Below, one piece after another: positions 1 to 8,387 of a stretch of 64,000 nucleotides of DNA. Source of the DNA: Curtobacterium sp. VKM Ac-1393. GTDB taxonomy: Bacteria > Actinomycetota > Actinomycetes > Actinomycetales > Microbacteriaceae. A model generated the notes under the pieces. That model made no database searches. It worked only from the letters and a program-made list of their open reading frames with translations, and had not been told where the DNA came from. The position numbers were made by a program, and so were the translations under genes. The number at the start of each line of letters is the position of its first letter. Within the stretch, counting starts at the first letter, position 1. The stretch lies in the NCBI RefSeq assembly GCF_015350995.1, contig NZ_JADKRW010000005.1, positions 1 through 64,000 of the forward strand, in the 5' to 3' direction.

Positions 1-34
1 GGCTCGGTGCCAGCTGGCACCGCGCCTCCCGTCC
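1..34. repeat. Truncated copy of the GGGAGGCC palindrome (family 1), downstream of ndh
   Basis: The window opens inside a palindrome centred on CAGCTG at 11-16, with right arm CTGGCACCGCGCCTCCCGTC. The left arm is cut off by the window edge. The same centre and right arm occur at 59607-59646 and, with variation, at 44043-44090. The trailing bases GTCAGGTGGTCGCG also recur at 44087-44100, next to the stop of another minus-strand gene. It probably acts as a transcription terminator for ndh, although there is no T tract. Confidence 0.7.
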
Positions 35-49
35 GTCAGGTGGTCGCGT

Positions 50-1378
50 CTAGGACTTCGACGCCTCGACGAAGTTGCGTCGCGGGTCCGTCTCCTTGAT
101 CAGCGAGGTCGCGTCGCGACCCGACACGGCGCCGGTGACCCAACCGATGATGATGCGTGCCTTGCGGTTCAGCGTCGGCATCGCGTACACGTGGTACGCG
201 CGGTGGGCGAGCCACGCGAGCAGGTTCGTCATCTTGATGCCCTTGATGTTGGCGGCACCCTTGGCGACGCCGTACGACGCGACGGTGCCGATCGAGGGGT
301 GGCGGTACTCCTCGAGGGGCTTGCCGGTGATCGTCGCGACGACGTTGTCCGCCGCGACGACGGCCTGACGCACGGCGTTCTGCGCGTTCGGCGGGTAGAA
401 CGCCGGCTGCTTGTCGGCGGTCAGGTCGGGCACCTGTGCGACGTCACCGAGGCCCCAGACGCCGGGGACGACCGCGTGGGTGTCCTCGGCCTCGACCTGG
501 AGCTTTGCGTTCGCAGCGAGGTGGCCCTTCGGACCGCGGGGCAGGTCGGACGCGTCGAGCAGCGGGTTCGGCTTCACGCCGGCGGTCCAGACGAGCAGCC
601 CGGTCGGGATCTCGTCGCCGTCGGACAGCTTCACGATGCCGCCCTCGGCGCTCGGCATGGTGGTCTTCAGCCGGACGTCGATGCCCCGGGCGCGGAGCGA
701 CTCGAGCGTCCACTTGGAGAGCTCCGGGCCGACCTCCGGAGCCACGCGGTCGAGCGCGTCGATGAGGACCCATCGAGGCTGCTCCCCCGCGAGCGACGGG
801 TAGGTCTTGATGGCGGCCTGCGAGACGTCGAAGAGTTCGCCGATCGCCTCGACGCCCGTGTAGCCACCGCCCACGAAGACGCTGGTGAGCAGGCGACGAC
901 GCTCGTCCTCGTCACGCGTGGCAGCGGCCTTGGCGATGTTGTCGAGGAGCTTGGCGCGCACGTAGGCGGCCTCTTCCACGCTCTTGAAGCCGACGCCGTA
1001 CTCCTCGAGCCCGGGGGTCGGGAAGGTACGGGTGACGGAACCGAGCGCGACGACGAGCTGGTCGTAGCCGAGCGTGCGGTCGTCGCCACCGGCGGTCGCG
1101 ATCGAGACGGTCTTGTCCGCCGACGAGATGCCGGTGACCTTGCCCTGGATGACGCGCGTCTTGCGGAGCGCACGACGCAGCTCGACGGTCACGTCCTTCG
1201 GGGCGATGTGGCCGCCGGCGACCTCGGGCAGGAACGGCAGGTACGTGTAGTAGGTGTTCTGGTCCACGAGCGTGATGCGCATGGGCACGGTCGCGGCGTG
1301 CTTCTGCAGCTGCTTGACGGTGCTGTAGCCAGCGGAGCCGCCGCCGAGGACGAGGACGTGGGGGATCGAGTCTGCCAT
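50..1378 (-). CDS. ndh: Type II NADH dehydrogenase (NDH-2), NAD(P)/FAD-dependent oxidoreductase
   Basis: The 442-residue protein has two dinucleotide-binding folds. An FAD-binding GGGSAGY motif lies at about residues 12-18. A second glycine-rich motif, VFVGGGYTGVEA, at about 166-177 should bind NADH. A GDVAQVPD stretch near residue 312 is typical of the FAD-contacting part of this family. NDH-2 enzymes oxidise NADH and reduce menaquinone at the inner face of the membrane without pumping protons. Length matches the family. The ATG start has a strong GGAGGA Shine-Dalgarno just upstream on the minus strand. It is the last minus-strand gene at the window edge and ends next to a palindromic repeat. 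A related flavin oxidoreductase function cannot be excluded, but NDH-2 is the best fit. Confidence 0.85.
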   Translation of the reverse strand: MADSIPHVLVLGGGSAGYSTVKQLQKHAATVPMRITLVDQNTYYTYLPFLPEVAGGHIAPKDVTVELRRALRKTRVIQGKVTGISSADKTVSIATAGGDDRTLGYDQLVVALGSVTRTFPTPGLEEYGVGFKSVEEAAYVRAKLLDNIAKAAATRDEDERRRLLTSVFVGGGYTGVEAIGELFDVSQAAIKTYPSLAGEQPRWVLIDALDRVAPEVGPELSKWTLESLRARGIDVRLKTTMPSAEGGIVKLSDGDEIPTGLLVWTAGVKPNPLLDASDLPRGPKGHLAANAKLQVEAEDTHAVVPGVWGLGDVAQVPDLTADKQPAFYPPNAQNAVRQAVVAADNVVATITGKPLEEYRHPSIGTVASYGVAKGAANIKGIKMTNLLAWLAHRAYHVYAMPTLNRKARIIIGWVTGAVSGRDATSLIKETDPRRNFVEASKS

Positions 1379-1410
1379 TCCTCCGGTCTACCGGACTTTG
1401 GCTTGGCGCG

Positions 1411-1620
1411 TCATGAGCTGCGCGGCCTGTCGCGGAGCCGCCACCAGGCCGTCTCGGCGATGTCGAGGCCCGTGTAGACCCCGTGCGGGGTGCGTCGGGA
1501 CTCGGTCAGCGAGAACCGTCGCAACCGGTAGCCCCCGGCGAAGCGGTCGATGATCGCCTCGGGTGACGCTTCTGCGTCGCGTTTGACGTACCAGGTGCGA
1601 TCGTCGACCGGCTCGATCAC
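1411..1620 (-). CDS. Small conserved-looking hypothetical protein
   Basis: A 69-residue, charged soluble protein with no signal peptide or membrane segment. I do not recognise the family. It begins with GTG at 1620, only 7 nt after the stop of the helicase gene and in the same direction, so it is probably the last gene of a dinB-helicase transcript. The sequence is aromatic-rich (DDRTWYVKRD, GGYRLRRFSL, AETAWWRLRD) and codon use matches its neighbours, which favours a real gene. It may be a small accessory of the helicase, but only position supports that. Confidence 0.55.
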   Translation of the reverse strand: MIEPVDDRTWYVKRDAEASPEAIIDRFAGGYRLRRFSLTESRRTPHGVYTGLDIAETAWWRLRDRPRSS

Positions 1621-1627
1621 GCGCGGG

Positions 1628-3562
1628 TCACCGGCGTCCGCCGATGCGCGAGCGCAAGACGTCGATGCGCTTCTGGATCTGTTCGATGCTCGCCTGTGCC
1701 ACGGCCGGACCGCCGCTGATCCGCCGGAGTTCTGCGTGGATCGAGCCGTGGGGTTCGTTCGAGTGGCGGGACCAGATCGACACGAGCCGCGCGAGCTCGG
1801 TCCGCTGCTCCTTGATGGTCATGTACATCGGGCGGTTCTCGGGCTCGGCGGCCTTCGGCTGCCCGTCCTTGACCGCGCGGCCCTTGGACCGCTTGGCCTG
1901 GGTCGCCTGGCGGGCCCGGAGCAGGTCGCGGACCTGGTCGGGTTCCAGCAGCCCGGGGATGCCGATGAAGTCGAGCTCCTCGAGCGAACCGACCTCGCCG
2001 CCGGTGCCGAACTCACCGCCGTCGTAGAGGACCCGGTCGAACGACGCCTGGGAGTCGAGCGCCTCGAACGGCTGGACCTCGAGCAGGCTCTCGGACGCAC
2101 GGTCTTCCTTGTTGGCCTCGGCGACCATGGCGTCTTCGGGGTTGTACATGCCGTCGTCGGCGTCCTTGGGACGGTCGAGGGCGTGGTCGCGTTCGAGCTC
2201 GAGGGTCGCCGCCAGCGCCATCAGGCCGGGCACGCTCGGCAGGAAGACACTCGCGGTCTCACCGCGGCGTCGGGCACGCACGAAGCGGCCGATCACCTGG
2301 GCGAAGAACAGCGGGGTGCTCGCGCTCGTGGCGTACACGCCGACGCAGAGCCGCGGGACGTCGACACCCTCGGACACCATGCGCACGGCGACCATCCACC
2401 GCGAAGTGTCGTCGGCGAAGGCGCTGATCCGGCTCGACCCGGCGGCCTCGTCCGAGAGCACGACCGTCGGCCGCTCCCCCGTGATCTGCTGCAGGATGCG
2501 GGCGTACGCGCGGGCCGTCGTGGTGTCCGTCGCGATGACCAGACCACCGGCGTCCGGCACGCCGCGGCGCACCTCGGTCAGGCGCTTGTCGGCTGCGGAG
2601 AGCACCGCGGGCATCCACTCGCCCTCTGGTGACAGCGCGGTGCGCCACGCCTGGGCGGTGATGTCCTTCGTGACCTGTTCGCCGAGGGACGCCGACATCT
2701 CGTCGCCCATCCGGGTCTTCCAGCGCATCTGGCCGGCGTAGGCCATGAACAGCACCGGTCGGACGACGCCGTCCTTGAGCGCACGGCCGTAGCCGTAGTT
2801 GTAGTCGGAGATCGAGGTGCGGATGCCTTGCTCGTCGGGGGCGTACTGGACGAACGGGATCGGCGCGGTGTCGGACCGGAAGGGCGTGCCGGACAGCGAC
2901 AGGCGACGGGTGGCTCCGGAGAAGGCCTCTCTGATGCCGTCACCCCAGGTCAGGGCATCGCCGCCGTGGTGGACCTCGTCGAGGACCACGAGCGTACGGC
3001 CGCTCGCGGTGATCTTCTGGTGCACCTCGGGGTTCATGCCGACCTGGGCGTACGTGATCGCGACGCCCTGGTAGTGCCGGCCGAACATGCCGTCACCGTT
3101 CTTGAACATCGGGTCGATCCGGATGCCCACGCGGTCGGCCGAGTCGGCCCACTGCCGCTTGAGGTGCTCGGTCGGGGCGACGACCACGATGCGGTCGACG
3201 GTGCCGCGCGCCAGCAGCTCGGTGGCCAGGCGGAGCGCGAAGGTCGTCTTGCCGGCGCCGGGTGTCGCGGCGGTGAGGAAGTCGCGCGGCTCGGTCTCGA
3301 AGTACTTCGTCAGGGCTTCGACCTGCCAGGCGCGGAGCTTCGACGCGGTGCCCCACGCGGCGCGGTCCGGGAACGCCGGCGACAGGTGCTGGACGGCGGA
3401 GTTGCCCGCAGCCTCGGCCAGGGCGGCTGCATCGGCTTCGTCTCGCGCCGCCGCTTCGGCGTGTGCCGACGACGGCGACCCCGCACCGTCTCCGGCCCGG
3501 TCGTCCCCCGACTCGGCCCACAGCGTGGCGGGCTGCTGCTCTTCGTACTCCGCTGCGCTCAC
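1628..3562 (-). CDS. DEAD/DEAH-box superfamily 2 helicase
   Basis: About 644 residues starting at GTG 3562. The frame stays open to 3727, but that extension would overlap dinB, so it was rejected. An acidic, Ala-rich N-terminus of about 80 residues precedes the helicase core. Walker A is ATPGAGKTTFALRLA and motif II is LDEVHH. Motif III is LSLSGTPFRSD, and the motif VI region, FFAQVIGRFVRARRRG, matches the QxxGRxxR consensus. The C-terminal third is unassigned and carries a basic stretch (RARQATQAKRSKGRAVKDG) that could bind nucleic acid. This is an ATP-dependent SF2 enzyme of the kind common in actinobacteria; its substrate is not evident. It follows dinB by 23 nt. A TAGAAT -10-like hexamer lies 8 nt before the start. 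Adjacency to dinB hints at DNA repair but does not prove it. Confidence 0.8.
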   Translation of the reverse strand: MSAAEYEEQQPATLWAESGDDRAGDGAGSPSSAHAEAAARDEADAAALAEAAGNSAVQHLSPAFPDRAAWGTASKLRAWQVEALTKYFETEPRDFLTAATPGAGKTTFALRLATELLARGTVDRIVVVAPTEHLKRQWADSADRVGIRIDPMFKNGDGMFGRHYQGVAITYAQVGMNPEVHQKITASGRTLVVLDEVHHGGDALTWGDGIREAFSGATRRLSLSGTPFRSDTAPIPFVQYAPDEQGIRTSISDYNYGYGRALKDGVVRPVLFMAYAGQMRWKTRMGDEMSASLGEQVTKDITAQAWRTALSPEGEWMPAVLSAADKRLTEVRRGVPDAGGLVIATDTTTARAYARILQQITGERPTVVLSDEAAGSSRISAFADDTSRWMVAVRMVSEGVDVPRLCVGVYATSASTPLFFAQVIGRFVRARRRGETASVFLPSVPGLMALAATLELERDHALDRPKDADDGMYNPEDAMVAEANKEDRASESLLEVQPFEALDSQASFDRVLYDGGEFGTGGEVGSLEELDFIGIPGLLEPDQVRDLLRARQATQAKRSKGRAVKDGQPKAAEPENRPMYMTIKEQRTELARLVSIWSRHSNEPHGSIHAELRRISGGPAVAQASIEQIQKRIDVLRSRIGGRR

Positions 3563-3570
3563 TGGACCCG

Positions 3571-3576
3571 ATTCTA
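3571..3576 (-). promoter_or_regulatory. Candidate -10 element for the helicase gene
   Basis: TAGAAT on the minus strand ends 8 nt before the GTG at 3562, inside the 23-nt dinB-helicase gap. It suggests a near-leaderless transcript separate from dinB. No convincing -35 is visible. Confidence 0.4.
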
Positions 3577-3585
3577 CCGCCACCG

Positions 3586-4830
3586 TCAGTCCTGCCTGGC
3601 ATGCGGGACGTGGCCGTCGGGGGTCCGACGGACCAGCGATGCCGGTCGCAGCACGCCTGCACCGAACCGCGCCGCGACTGCGTCGACCGTGGTCTCGGTG
3701 TCGCGCCACGGCGCGTCGTCGTCCCACAGCGCGTTGCTCGCCGCGGCCGGCACGAGGTTCTCACCGCGGACGCCGATGAGTCGGATCCGGTTGCCTGGTC
3801 GGTGCAGCACGTCGTACAGCTCGACGGCTTCGCGGTGCAGCCGCTTGGCGACGTCGGTCGGCTCGGCGAGGGTGCGCGACCGGGTCAGCGTGGTGAAGTC
3901 GGTGTACCGGACCTTGAGCGCGACCGTGCGGGCCTGCACGTCCGCGTGGCGCAGGCGGACGGCGACCTTGTCGGCGAGGCGCAGGAGTTCGCGCGCGACG
4001 TCGTCCCGCTCGGTCAGGTCGTGGCCGAACGTGACTTCGTGCCCGATGGACTTCTCGCCCACCCCGGTGTCGACGACCCGTGGGTCGCGCCCCCAGGACA
4101 GATCGTGCAGGCGCTGGCCGCCGGCGGGTCCGAGCGCGGAGACGAGTGACCCGAGCGGGGTGTTCGCCAGGTCGCCGACGGTGCGGATCCCCCGGCGCTC
4201 GAGGGTCTCCTGCGTCTTGCCGCCGACGCCCCACAGCGCGGAGACCGGCTGCGGGTGCAGGAACGCGATGGTGTCGGCAGCGGGCACGACCAGCAGCCCG
4301 TTCGGCTTGGACCGGCTCGACGCGAGCTTCGCCACGAACTTCGTCGACGCGGCACCGACCGAACAGTGCAAGCCCGTCTCGGCGTGGACCGTGCGCCGGA
4401 TCGCCTGACCGATCTCCCACGGCGTGCCGTACAGCCGGAGCGCGCCGGCGACGTCGAGGAAGGCTTCGTCGATGCCGAGCCGCTCGACCCGCGGGGTGAA
4501 GCGGTCGAAGATCGCCATCACCGCCGCGGACTGGTCGCGGTACTTCTCGAAGTGTGGCTCGACGATGACCGCGTTCGGGCAACGTCGCTTCGCGATGGCC
4601 ATCGGCATCGCGGAGTTCACGCCGTACTTGCGGGCCTCGTACGTCGCCGCGGTGACCACGGACCGGTCGGAGTCGTGGCCGACGATGACCGGCAGCCCCA
4701 CCAGATCGGGTCGGTCGAGCAGTTCGACGGACGCGAAGAAGGCGTCCATGTCGACGTGCAGCACGGTCGCCGAGGCATCGTCCACCGGGGCGTCGGAGAC
4801 GAGCCGGTTGCTTCCGTCCTGCTTGCTCAC
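3586..4830 (-). CDS. dinB: DNA polymerase IV (Y-family translesion polymerase)
   Basis: A 414-residue Y-family polymerase. The catalytic motif HVDMDAFFASVE lies at about residues 25-36, and the second acidic motif is LGIDEAFLDV near residue 118. Both contribute metal ligands. A helix-hairpin-helix segment (VGGKTQETLERRGIRTVGDL) and a little-finger domain follow. It copies past damaged template in an error-prone way and normally docks on the beta clamp. The start is GTG at 4830. It is the upstream gene of a minus-strand group with the helicase. No LexA-type operator is obvious in the 124 bp between its start and the next gene. Length is usual for actinobacterial DinB. Confidence 0.93.
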   Translation of the reverse strand: MSKQDGSNRLVSDAPVDDASATVLHVDMDAFFASVELLDRPDLVGLPVIVGHDSDRSVVTAATYEARKYGVNSAMPMAIAKRRCPNAVIVEPHFEKYRDQSAAVMAIFDRFTPRVERLGIDEAFLDVAGALRLYGTPWEIGQAIRRTVHAETGLHCSVGAASTKFVAKLASSRSKPNGLLVVPAADTIAFLHPQPVSALWGVGGKTQETLERRGIRTVGDLANTPLGSLVSALGPAGGQRLHDLSWGRDPRVVDTGVGEKSIGHEVTFGHDLTERDDVARELLRLADKVAVRLRHADVQARTVALKVRYTDFTTLTRSRTLAEPTDVAKRLHREAVELYDVLHRPGNRIRLIGVRGENLVPAAASNALWDDDAPWRDTETTVDAVAARFGAGVLRPASLVRRTPDGHVPHARQD

Positions 4831-4954
4831 ACCGAGATGCTGCCACGCACCACCGACATCGCCGTGCCAGCGCTCGTTCGAGCCGGCACCGTGCGAGGTC
4901 GACCGCTTCGTGCGGCTCCGCGAGCGGGACCCGCACCGGCCGTGGGCGCGCGCG

Positions 4955-6136
4955 TCAGGCGGGCGGGCCGAGCACGGACGCCGCGAGGGTGCGCGCCGCC
5001 GAGTCCCGGGACGACGGGTGGTACTGCCCGGCCCGGACGTCCCGCGCCAGGCGCGCGAGCTCGCTCGACGACCGGAACGCCGAGCCGCCGACGACCCGCA
5101 TCGCCTCGTCCACGACGTGCTGCGCCGTGTCCACCGCCCTGGCCTTCGTGCCGACGAGCAGCGGGAACCACCGGGCGCCGAGGTCGTCGAGTTCGTCCAC
5201 CGAGCGGGCGAGGGCGTCCACCTGCAGCGTGATCGCGTCGACCGTGCCCCGCAGGTCTGCGATCGTGCGTCGGACGTCGGGGTCCTGCGACCGGAGCGAA
5301 CCGTCGGCGGACATGCGGCGGCCGACGGCGGACGTCGCCAGCGCGATGGCCCGCTCGGCGATCCCGACGTACACCGACGCGATGAGGAGTTCGAAGGCGG
5401 CGAAGACCCCGAACACGAGCGGGTCCTGGTTCGGCCCGACGGGCAGCGACCGGACGATGCGCTCGGCCGGAACGTGCACGCCGTGCAGCCTCGTGGTGCG
5501 GCTCTGCGTCGCTCGCATGCCGAGGGTGTCCCAGTCGTCCAGGTGCTCGACGTCGCCGTCGGACCGGAGCACGAAGCCGTGCACGAGCCGCGGTTCCGCT
5601 CCGGACGTGTCCTTGCCGAAGACGCTCAGGACGTCCCACGCCGGTGCGAGCGAGGTGAACACCTTGGTGCCGGTGAAGCGGTACCCGCCGGCGCCGTCCG
5701 GCTCCGCCGTCGTCGACGAGTCGAACAGGACGGCGTCGTTGCCGGGTTCGCTCACCCCGAAGGCGAGCAGGTGGCCGTCCGCCGCGTGGTCGGTGACGGC
5801 CTGGAGGAACGACTCACCTCGCGCGGTGACGGCGCGCGCCGCCTGGACCCACACCTGGTGCATGCCGAGGCCGAGCGCCGTCGCCGGCGCGGCCTGGGCG
5901 AGGGTCCGCTGGACGCCCACCGTGCCGCGGAGGCCGAGTCCGGAGCCGCCCTGCTCCACGGGGACCCCGATGCGCAGGTACCCGGCTGCCCGGAGCTCGT
6001 CGAGGTCCTCGGCGCAGAACGCGTTCGCGGCGTCGTACCCGGGGGCCCGCTCGGCGATGCGGGCGAGGAGGTTCTCCGGCACCGTCCACGCGGTTGCACC
6101 CGTCCCGGCGTCCGCGCCCGTGTTGGCCTTCGTCAT
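4955..6136 (-). CDS. Acyl-CoA dehydrogenase-family flavoprotein
   Basis: 393 residues with the acyl-CoA dehydrogenase order: helical N-terminal domain, a central beta domain with FGVSEPGNDAVLF and FTGTKVFTSLA at about 130-185, and a helical C-terminal domain. FAD is the expected cofactor. The C-terminal part lacks an obvious catalytic-glutamate motif of classical fatty-acyl-CoA dehydrogenases. It could instead be a flavin-dependent monooxygenase or a dehydrogenase of unusual substrate, as seen in the DszC-like branch. No beta-oxidation genes are nearby. It is divergent from the SGNH hydrolase, with starts only 24 nt apart. A TAGTCT -10-like hexamer sits 6 nt before the ATG, so the mRNA is probably leaderless. 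Confidence 0.8.
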   Translation of the reverse strand: MTKANTGADAGTGATAWTVPENLLARIAERAPGYDAANAFCAEDLDELRAAGYLRIGVPVEQGGSGLGLRGTVGVQRTLAQAAPATALGLGMHQVWVQAARAVTARGESFLQAVTDHAADGHLLAFGVSEPGNDAVLFDSSTTAEPDGAGGYRFTGTKVFTSLAPAWDVLSVFGKDTSGAEPRLVHGFVLRSDGDVEHLDDWDTLGMRATQSRTTRLHGVHVPAERIVRSLPVGPNQDPLVFGVFAAFELLIASVYVGIAERAIALATSAVGRRMSADGSLRSQDPDVRRTIADLRGTVDAITLQVDALARSVDELDDLGARWFPLLVGTKARAVDTAQHVVDEAMRVVGGSAFRSSSELARLARDVRAGQYHPSSRDSAARTLAASVLGPPA

Positions 6137-6142
6137 GGCACG

Positions 6143-6152
6143 AGACTATGGT
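6143..6152. promoter_or_regulatory. Overlapping divergent -10 elements of two apparently leaderless genes
   Basis: The ten bases AGACTATGGT hold TAGTCT on the minus strand (6148-6143), 6 nt before the acyl-CoA dehydrogenase ATG. They also hold TATGGT on the plus strand (6147-6152), 7 nt before the SGNH hydrolase GTG. The hexamers share two base pairs, so both promoters use the same melted region and are likely mutually exclusive. Confidence 0.5.
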
Positions 6153-6159
6153 CCGGAGC

Positions 6160-6954
6160 GTGTCAGATCGTCATCCGTGGTCCAGGTACGTCGCGATCGG
6201 TGACTCGTTCACCGAGGGGATCGGCGACCCCGACCCCACTGTGCCCGGGGGGAACCGGGGCTGGGCGGACCGGGTGGCCGAGGTGCTCGCCCACGGGTCC
6301 GACGACTTCGCGTACGCCAACCTGGCGATCCGCGGGCGGCTGCTGCAGCAGATCATCGACGAGCAGGTGGAGCCGGCGCTCGCCCTCCGCCCGGACCTGG
6401 TCACGGTGTCGGCCGGTGGCAACGACATCATCCGGCCGGGCTCCGATCCGGACGAACTCGCCGAGCGAGTGGACGCCATGGTGGCCCGGCTGCGGAGCGA
6501 CGGCGCCACGGTGGTGCTGTTCACCGGCCCGGACGTCGGCATGACGCCGGTGCTCGGCATGGTGCGCGGCAAGACGGCTATCTACAACGAGAACCTGCAC
6601 GCCATCGCGCTGAAGCACGGGGCCCTGGTGGCGAACATGTGGGCCCTCCGGGTGCTCCGCGACCCGCGGATGTGGGCACCGGACCGGCTGCACCACTCCC
6701 CCACCGGACACGCCACGATCGCCGCCGCGGTGCTCGACACCCTCGGCGTCCCGCACGGCCTGGAACCGTTCAACCCGGAGCCGCTCGAGGCCCGGCCGTG
6801 GCGTGAGTCCCGTGCGGAGGACCTCGGCTGGGCGAAGGAGTACCTCATGCCGTGGGTCGTCCGGCGGATCAAGCACACCTCGTCGGGCGACGGTGTCTCC
6901 GCCAAGCGCCCGGACTTGCAGGACGTCGTCGAGCACCGGTCCGACACCCCGTAA
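6160..6954 (+). CDS. SGNH/GDSL-family hydrolase
   Basis: A 264-residue single-domain esterase or lipase-like protein. Block I is YVAIGDSFTEGIGD near the N-terminus with the nucleophilic Ser. Block III carries SAGGNDIIRPG with the oxyanion Asn, and block V is APDRLHHSPTGH with the Asp-x-x-His pair. No signal peptide is seen, so it is likely cytoplasmic. The substrate cannot be predicted. GTG 6160 was chosen because a TATGGT hexamer ends 7 nt upstream; an in-frame ATG at 6148 lies inside that hexamer. It converges on the beta-lactamase-family gene with a 3-nt gap between stop codons. Confidence 0.85.
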   Translation: MSDRHPWSRYVAIGDSFTEGIGDPDPTVPGGNRGWADRVAEVLAHGSDDFAYANLAIRGRLLQQIIDEQVEPALALRPDLVTVSAGGNDIIRPGSDPDELAERVDAMVARLRSDGATVVLFTGPDVGMTPVLGMVRGKTAIYNENLHAIALKHGALVANMWALRVLRDPRMWAPDRLHHSPTGHATIAAAVLDTLGVPHGLEPFNPEPLEARPWRESRAEDLGWAKEYLMPWVVRRIKHTSSGDGVSAKRPDLQDVVEHRSDTP

Positions 6955-6957
6955 CGG

Positions 6958-8337
6958 TCAGTCAACCGGGCGACGGAGCGTCATCGGGCCGTCGTGCAGC
7001 GGCTCGGTCTTCCACTTCGCCCCCACGGTGCCTGCGTCGAGGTCGATGCGCAGGTGCAGCAGGTGCGGCGTCTCCAGGAAGCGGAGCGCGACGAGCACGC
7101 TGCCCTCCGGCTCGGTCGCCGCACTCGCCGCGAGGGCGCCCTCGACCGCCCACCGTCCTTCGCCGAGCGGCACGGACTCCGACCGGCCGTCGTCGGTGAT
7201 GGTCAGGCGGATCCCGTCTGCGTCACGTGCGAGCGTGACGGCATCGAGGATCCCGCCGGGACGCGACCGGAGCTCGACGTCGGCGAGGTGCTCGGGAAGG
7301 CGACCGCCCTGCACCGGAGGCAGTCCCAGGGAGGCGAGCCGGGCCTCCAGGGCGGTGTCCGCACCCGTGTCGGACGGACGGTCGACGGCGGGCAGCAGGT
7401 GTTGCCAGGCCGCGTCGAGGACCGCCTGCATGTCGAGGCTCTGTCCCGTGATCGCGAGGACGACGTCGTGCTCCGGCAGGACGACGCAGAACTGACCGTA
7501 GGCGCCGTCGCCGCGGAAACCGTGGCGGGCCATCCAGAACTGGAACCCGTAGCCCTGCGACCAGTCCGGGTTCTCCTCGCCCGGGTTCTCGACCTGTGTG
7601 CTCGTCGCGGCGGCGACCCAGTCCTCGTCGAGGAGCCGCTCGCCGTCCCAGACGCCGCGCTGCAGGTACAGCTGACCGAGCGCCGCGATCGCCGACGTCG
7701 GGGCGTAGCACCCGCTGAAGCCGAGCTCGGCGCCGGACTCGTCGCGGCGCCAGGCGAGGTCGTCGATGCCGAGCGGGTCGAGCAGCCGGGGGCGCAGGTA
7801 GTCGACGAGGGACCCACCACTGACCCGTCGGACGAGGGCGGCGAGCGTGTACGTGCACGGCTGGTTGTAGGCGAAGACGGTGCCGGGCTCCTCGTCCGGT
7901 GGCGTCAGCAGGAAGCCGCGGACGAGGTTCGTCGGGTCGGCGGCGCGGGCACGGTCGAGCGCTTCCTCACGGTGGCCGCTCGCCATCGCGAGCAGGTGTC
8001 GCACCCGGATGCGGCGGCTGCGCTCGTCCGTGATGTCGGCGTCGAGTTCGGGGAAGTACGACAGCGCGGTGGCGTCGAGGTCGATCAGTCCCTCACGCAC
8101 GGCGATGCCGACGGCCGCTGCGGTGAAGCTCTTGCTCAGCGAGTAGAGCAGGTGCACCCGGTCGGCCGCGTACGGCTGCCACCACCCTTCGGCAGCGACC
8201 TGGCCGTGCCGGAGCAGCACCAGGCTGTGCGGCTCGACGCCGGGTGTCGACTCGAGGGCGTCGACGAACGCGAGCACGCCGCGCGCGTCGATGTCGAGGG
8301 CGGAAGGGGTGGACCGTGGGAACGTCGTCGTCGTCAC
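6958..8337 (-). CDS. Serine hydrolase of the beta-lactamase/penicillin-binding (class C-like) family
   Basis: 459 residues. The SxxK nucleophile motif lies in LLYSLSKSFTAAAVG at about residue 69. A Tyr-x-Asn-like element (FAYNQPCTYTLAALV) follows, and HGFRGDGAYGQF lies in the position of the third motif. A C-terminal extension of about 130 residues is likely a beta-rich accessory domain. No signal peptide is seen, so a cytoplasmic esterase or peptidase is more likely than an antibiotic-hydrolysing enzyme. It begins at GTG 8337 with TAGTGT 7 nt upstream, suggesting a leaderless transcript of its own although it lies 50 nt downstream of the carboxypeptidase gene. Confidence 0.82.
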   Translation of the reverse strand: MTTTTFPRSTPSALDIDARGVLAFVDALESTPGVEPHSLVLLRHGQVAAEGWWQPYAADRVHLLYSLSKSFTAAAVGIAVREGLIDLDATALSYFPELDADITDERSRRIRVRHLLAMASGHREEALDRARAADPTNLVRGFLLTPPDEEPGTVFAYNQPCTYTLAALVRRVSGGSLVDYLRPRLLDPLGIDDLAWRRDESGAELGFSGCYAPTSAIAALGQLYLQRGVWDGERLLDEDWVAAATSTQVENPGEENPDWSQGYGFQFWMARHGFRGDGAYGQFCVVLPEHDVVLAITGQSLDMQAVLDAAWQHLLPAVDRPSDTGADTALEARLASLGLPPVQGGRLPEHLADVELRSRPGGILDAVTLARDADGIRLTITDDGRSESVPLGEGRWAVEGALAASAATEPEGSVLVALRFLETPHLLHLRIDLDAGTVGAKWKTEPLHDGPMTLRRPVD

Positions 8338-8344
8338 GCGTCCG

Positions 8345-8350
8345 ACACTA
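8345..8350 (-). promoter_or_regulatory. Candidate -10 element for the class C-like serine hydrolase
   Basis: TAGTGT on the minus strand ends 7 nt before the GTG at 8337. A weak -35-like CTGACG lies 18 nt further upstream. The arrangement fits a leaderless mRNA. Confidence 0.45.
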
Positions 8351-8387
8351 CGGACTCCGGGTGGTGCGCGTCAGAGCGCGAGCACCG

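Noticed and set aside
1628..3562. Helicase as part of a restriction or defence island
   Set aside because: No methylase, nuclease or defence gene flanks it; neighbours are dinB and ndh.
3563..3727. N-terminal extension of the helicase
   Set aside because: It would overlap dinB by 142 nt and is compositionally unlike the rest; GTG 3562 with a nearby -10 is preferred.
6958..8337. Serine hydrolase as a secreted beta-lactamase
   Set aside because: No signal peptide is visible and the motif set fits the broad esterase/peptidase branch.
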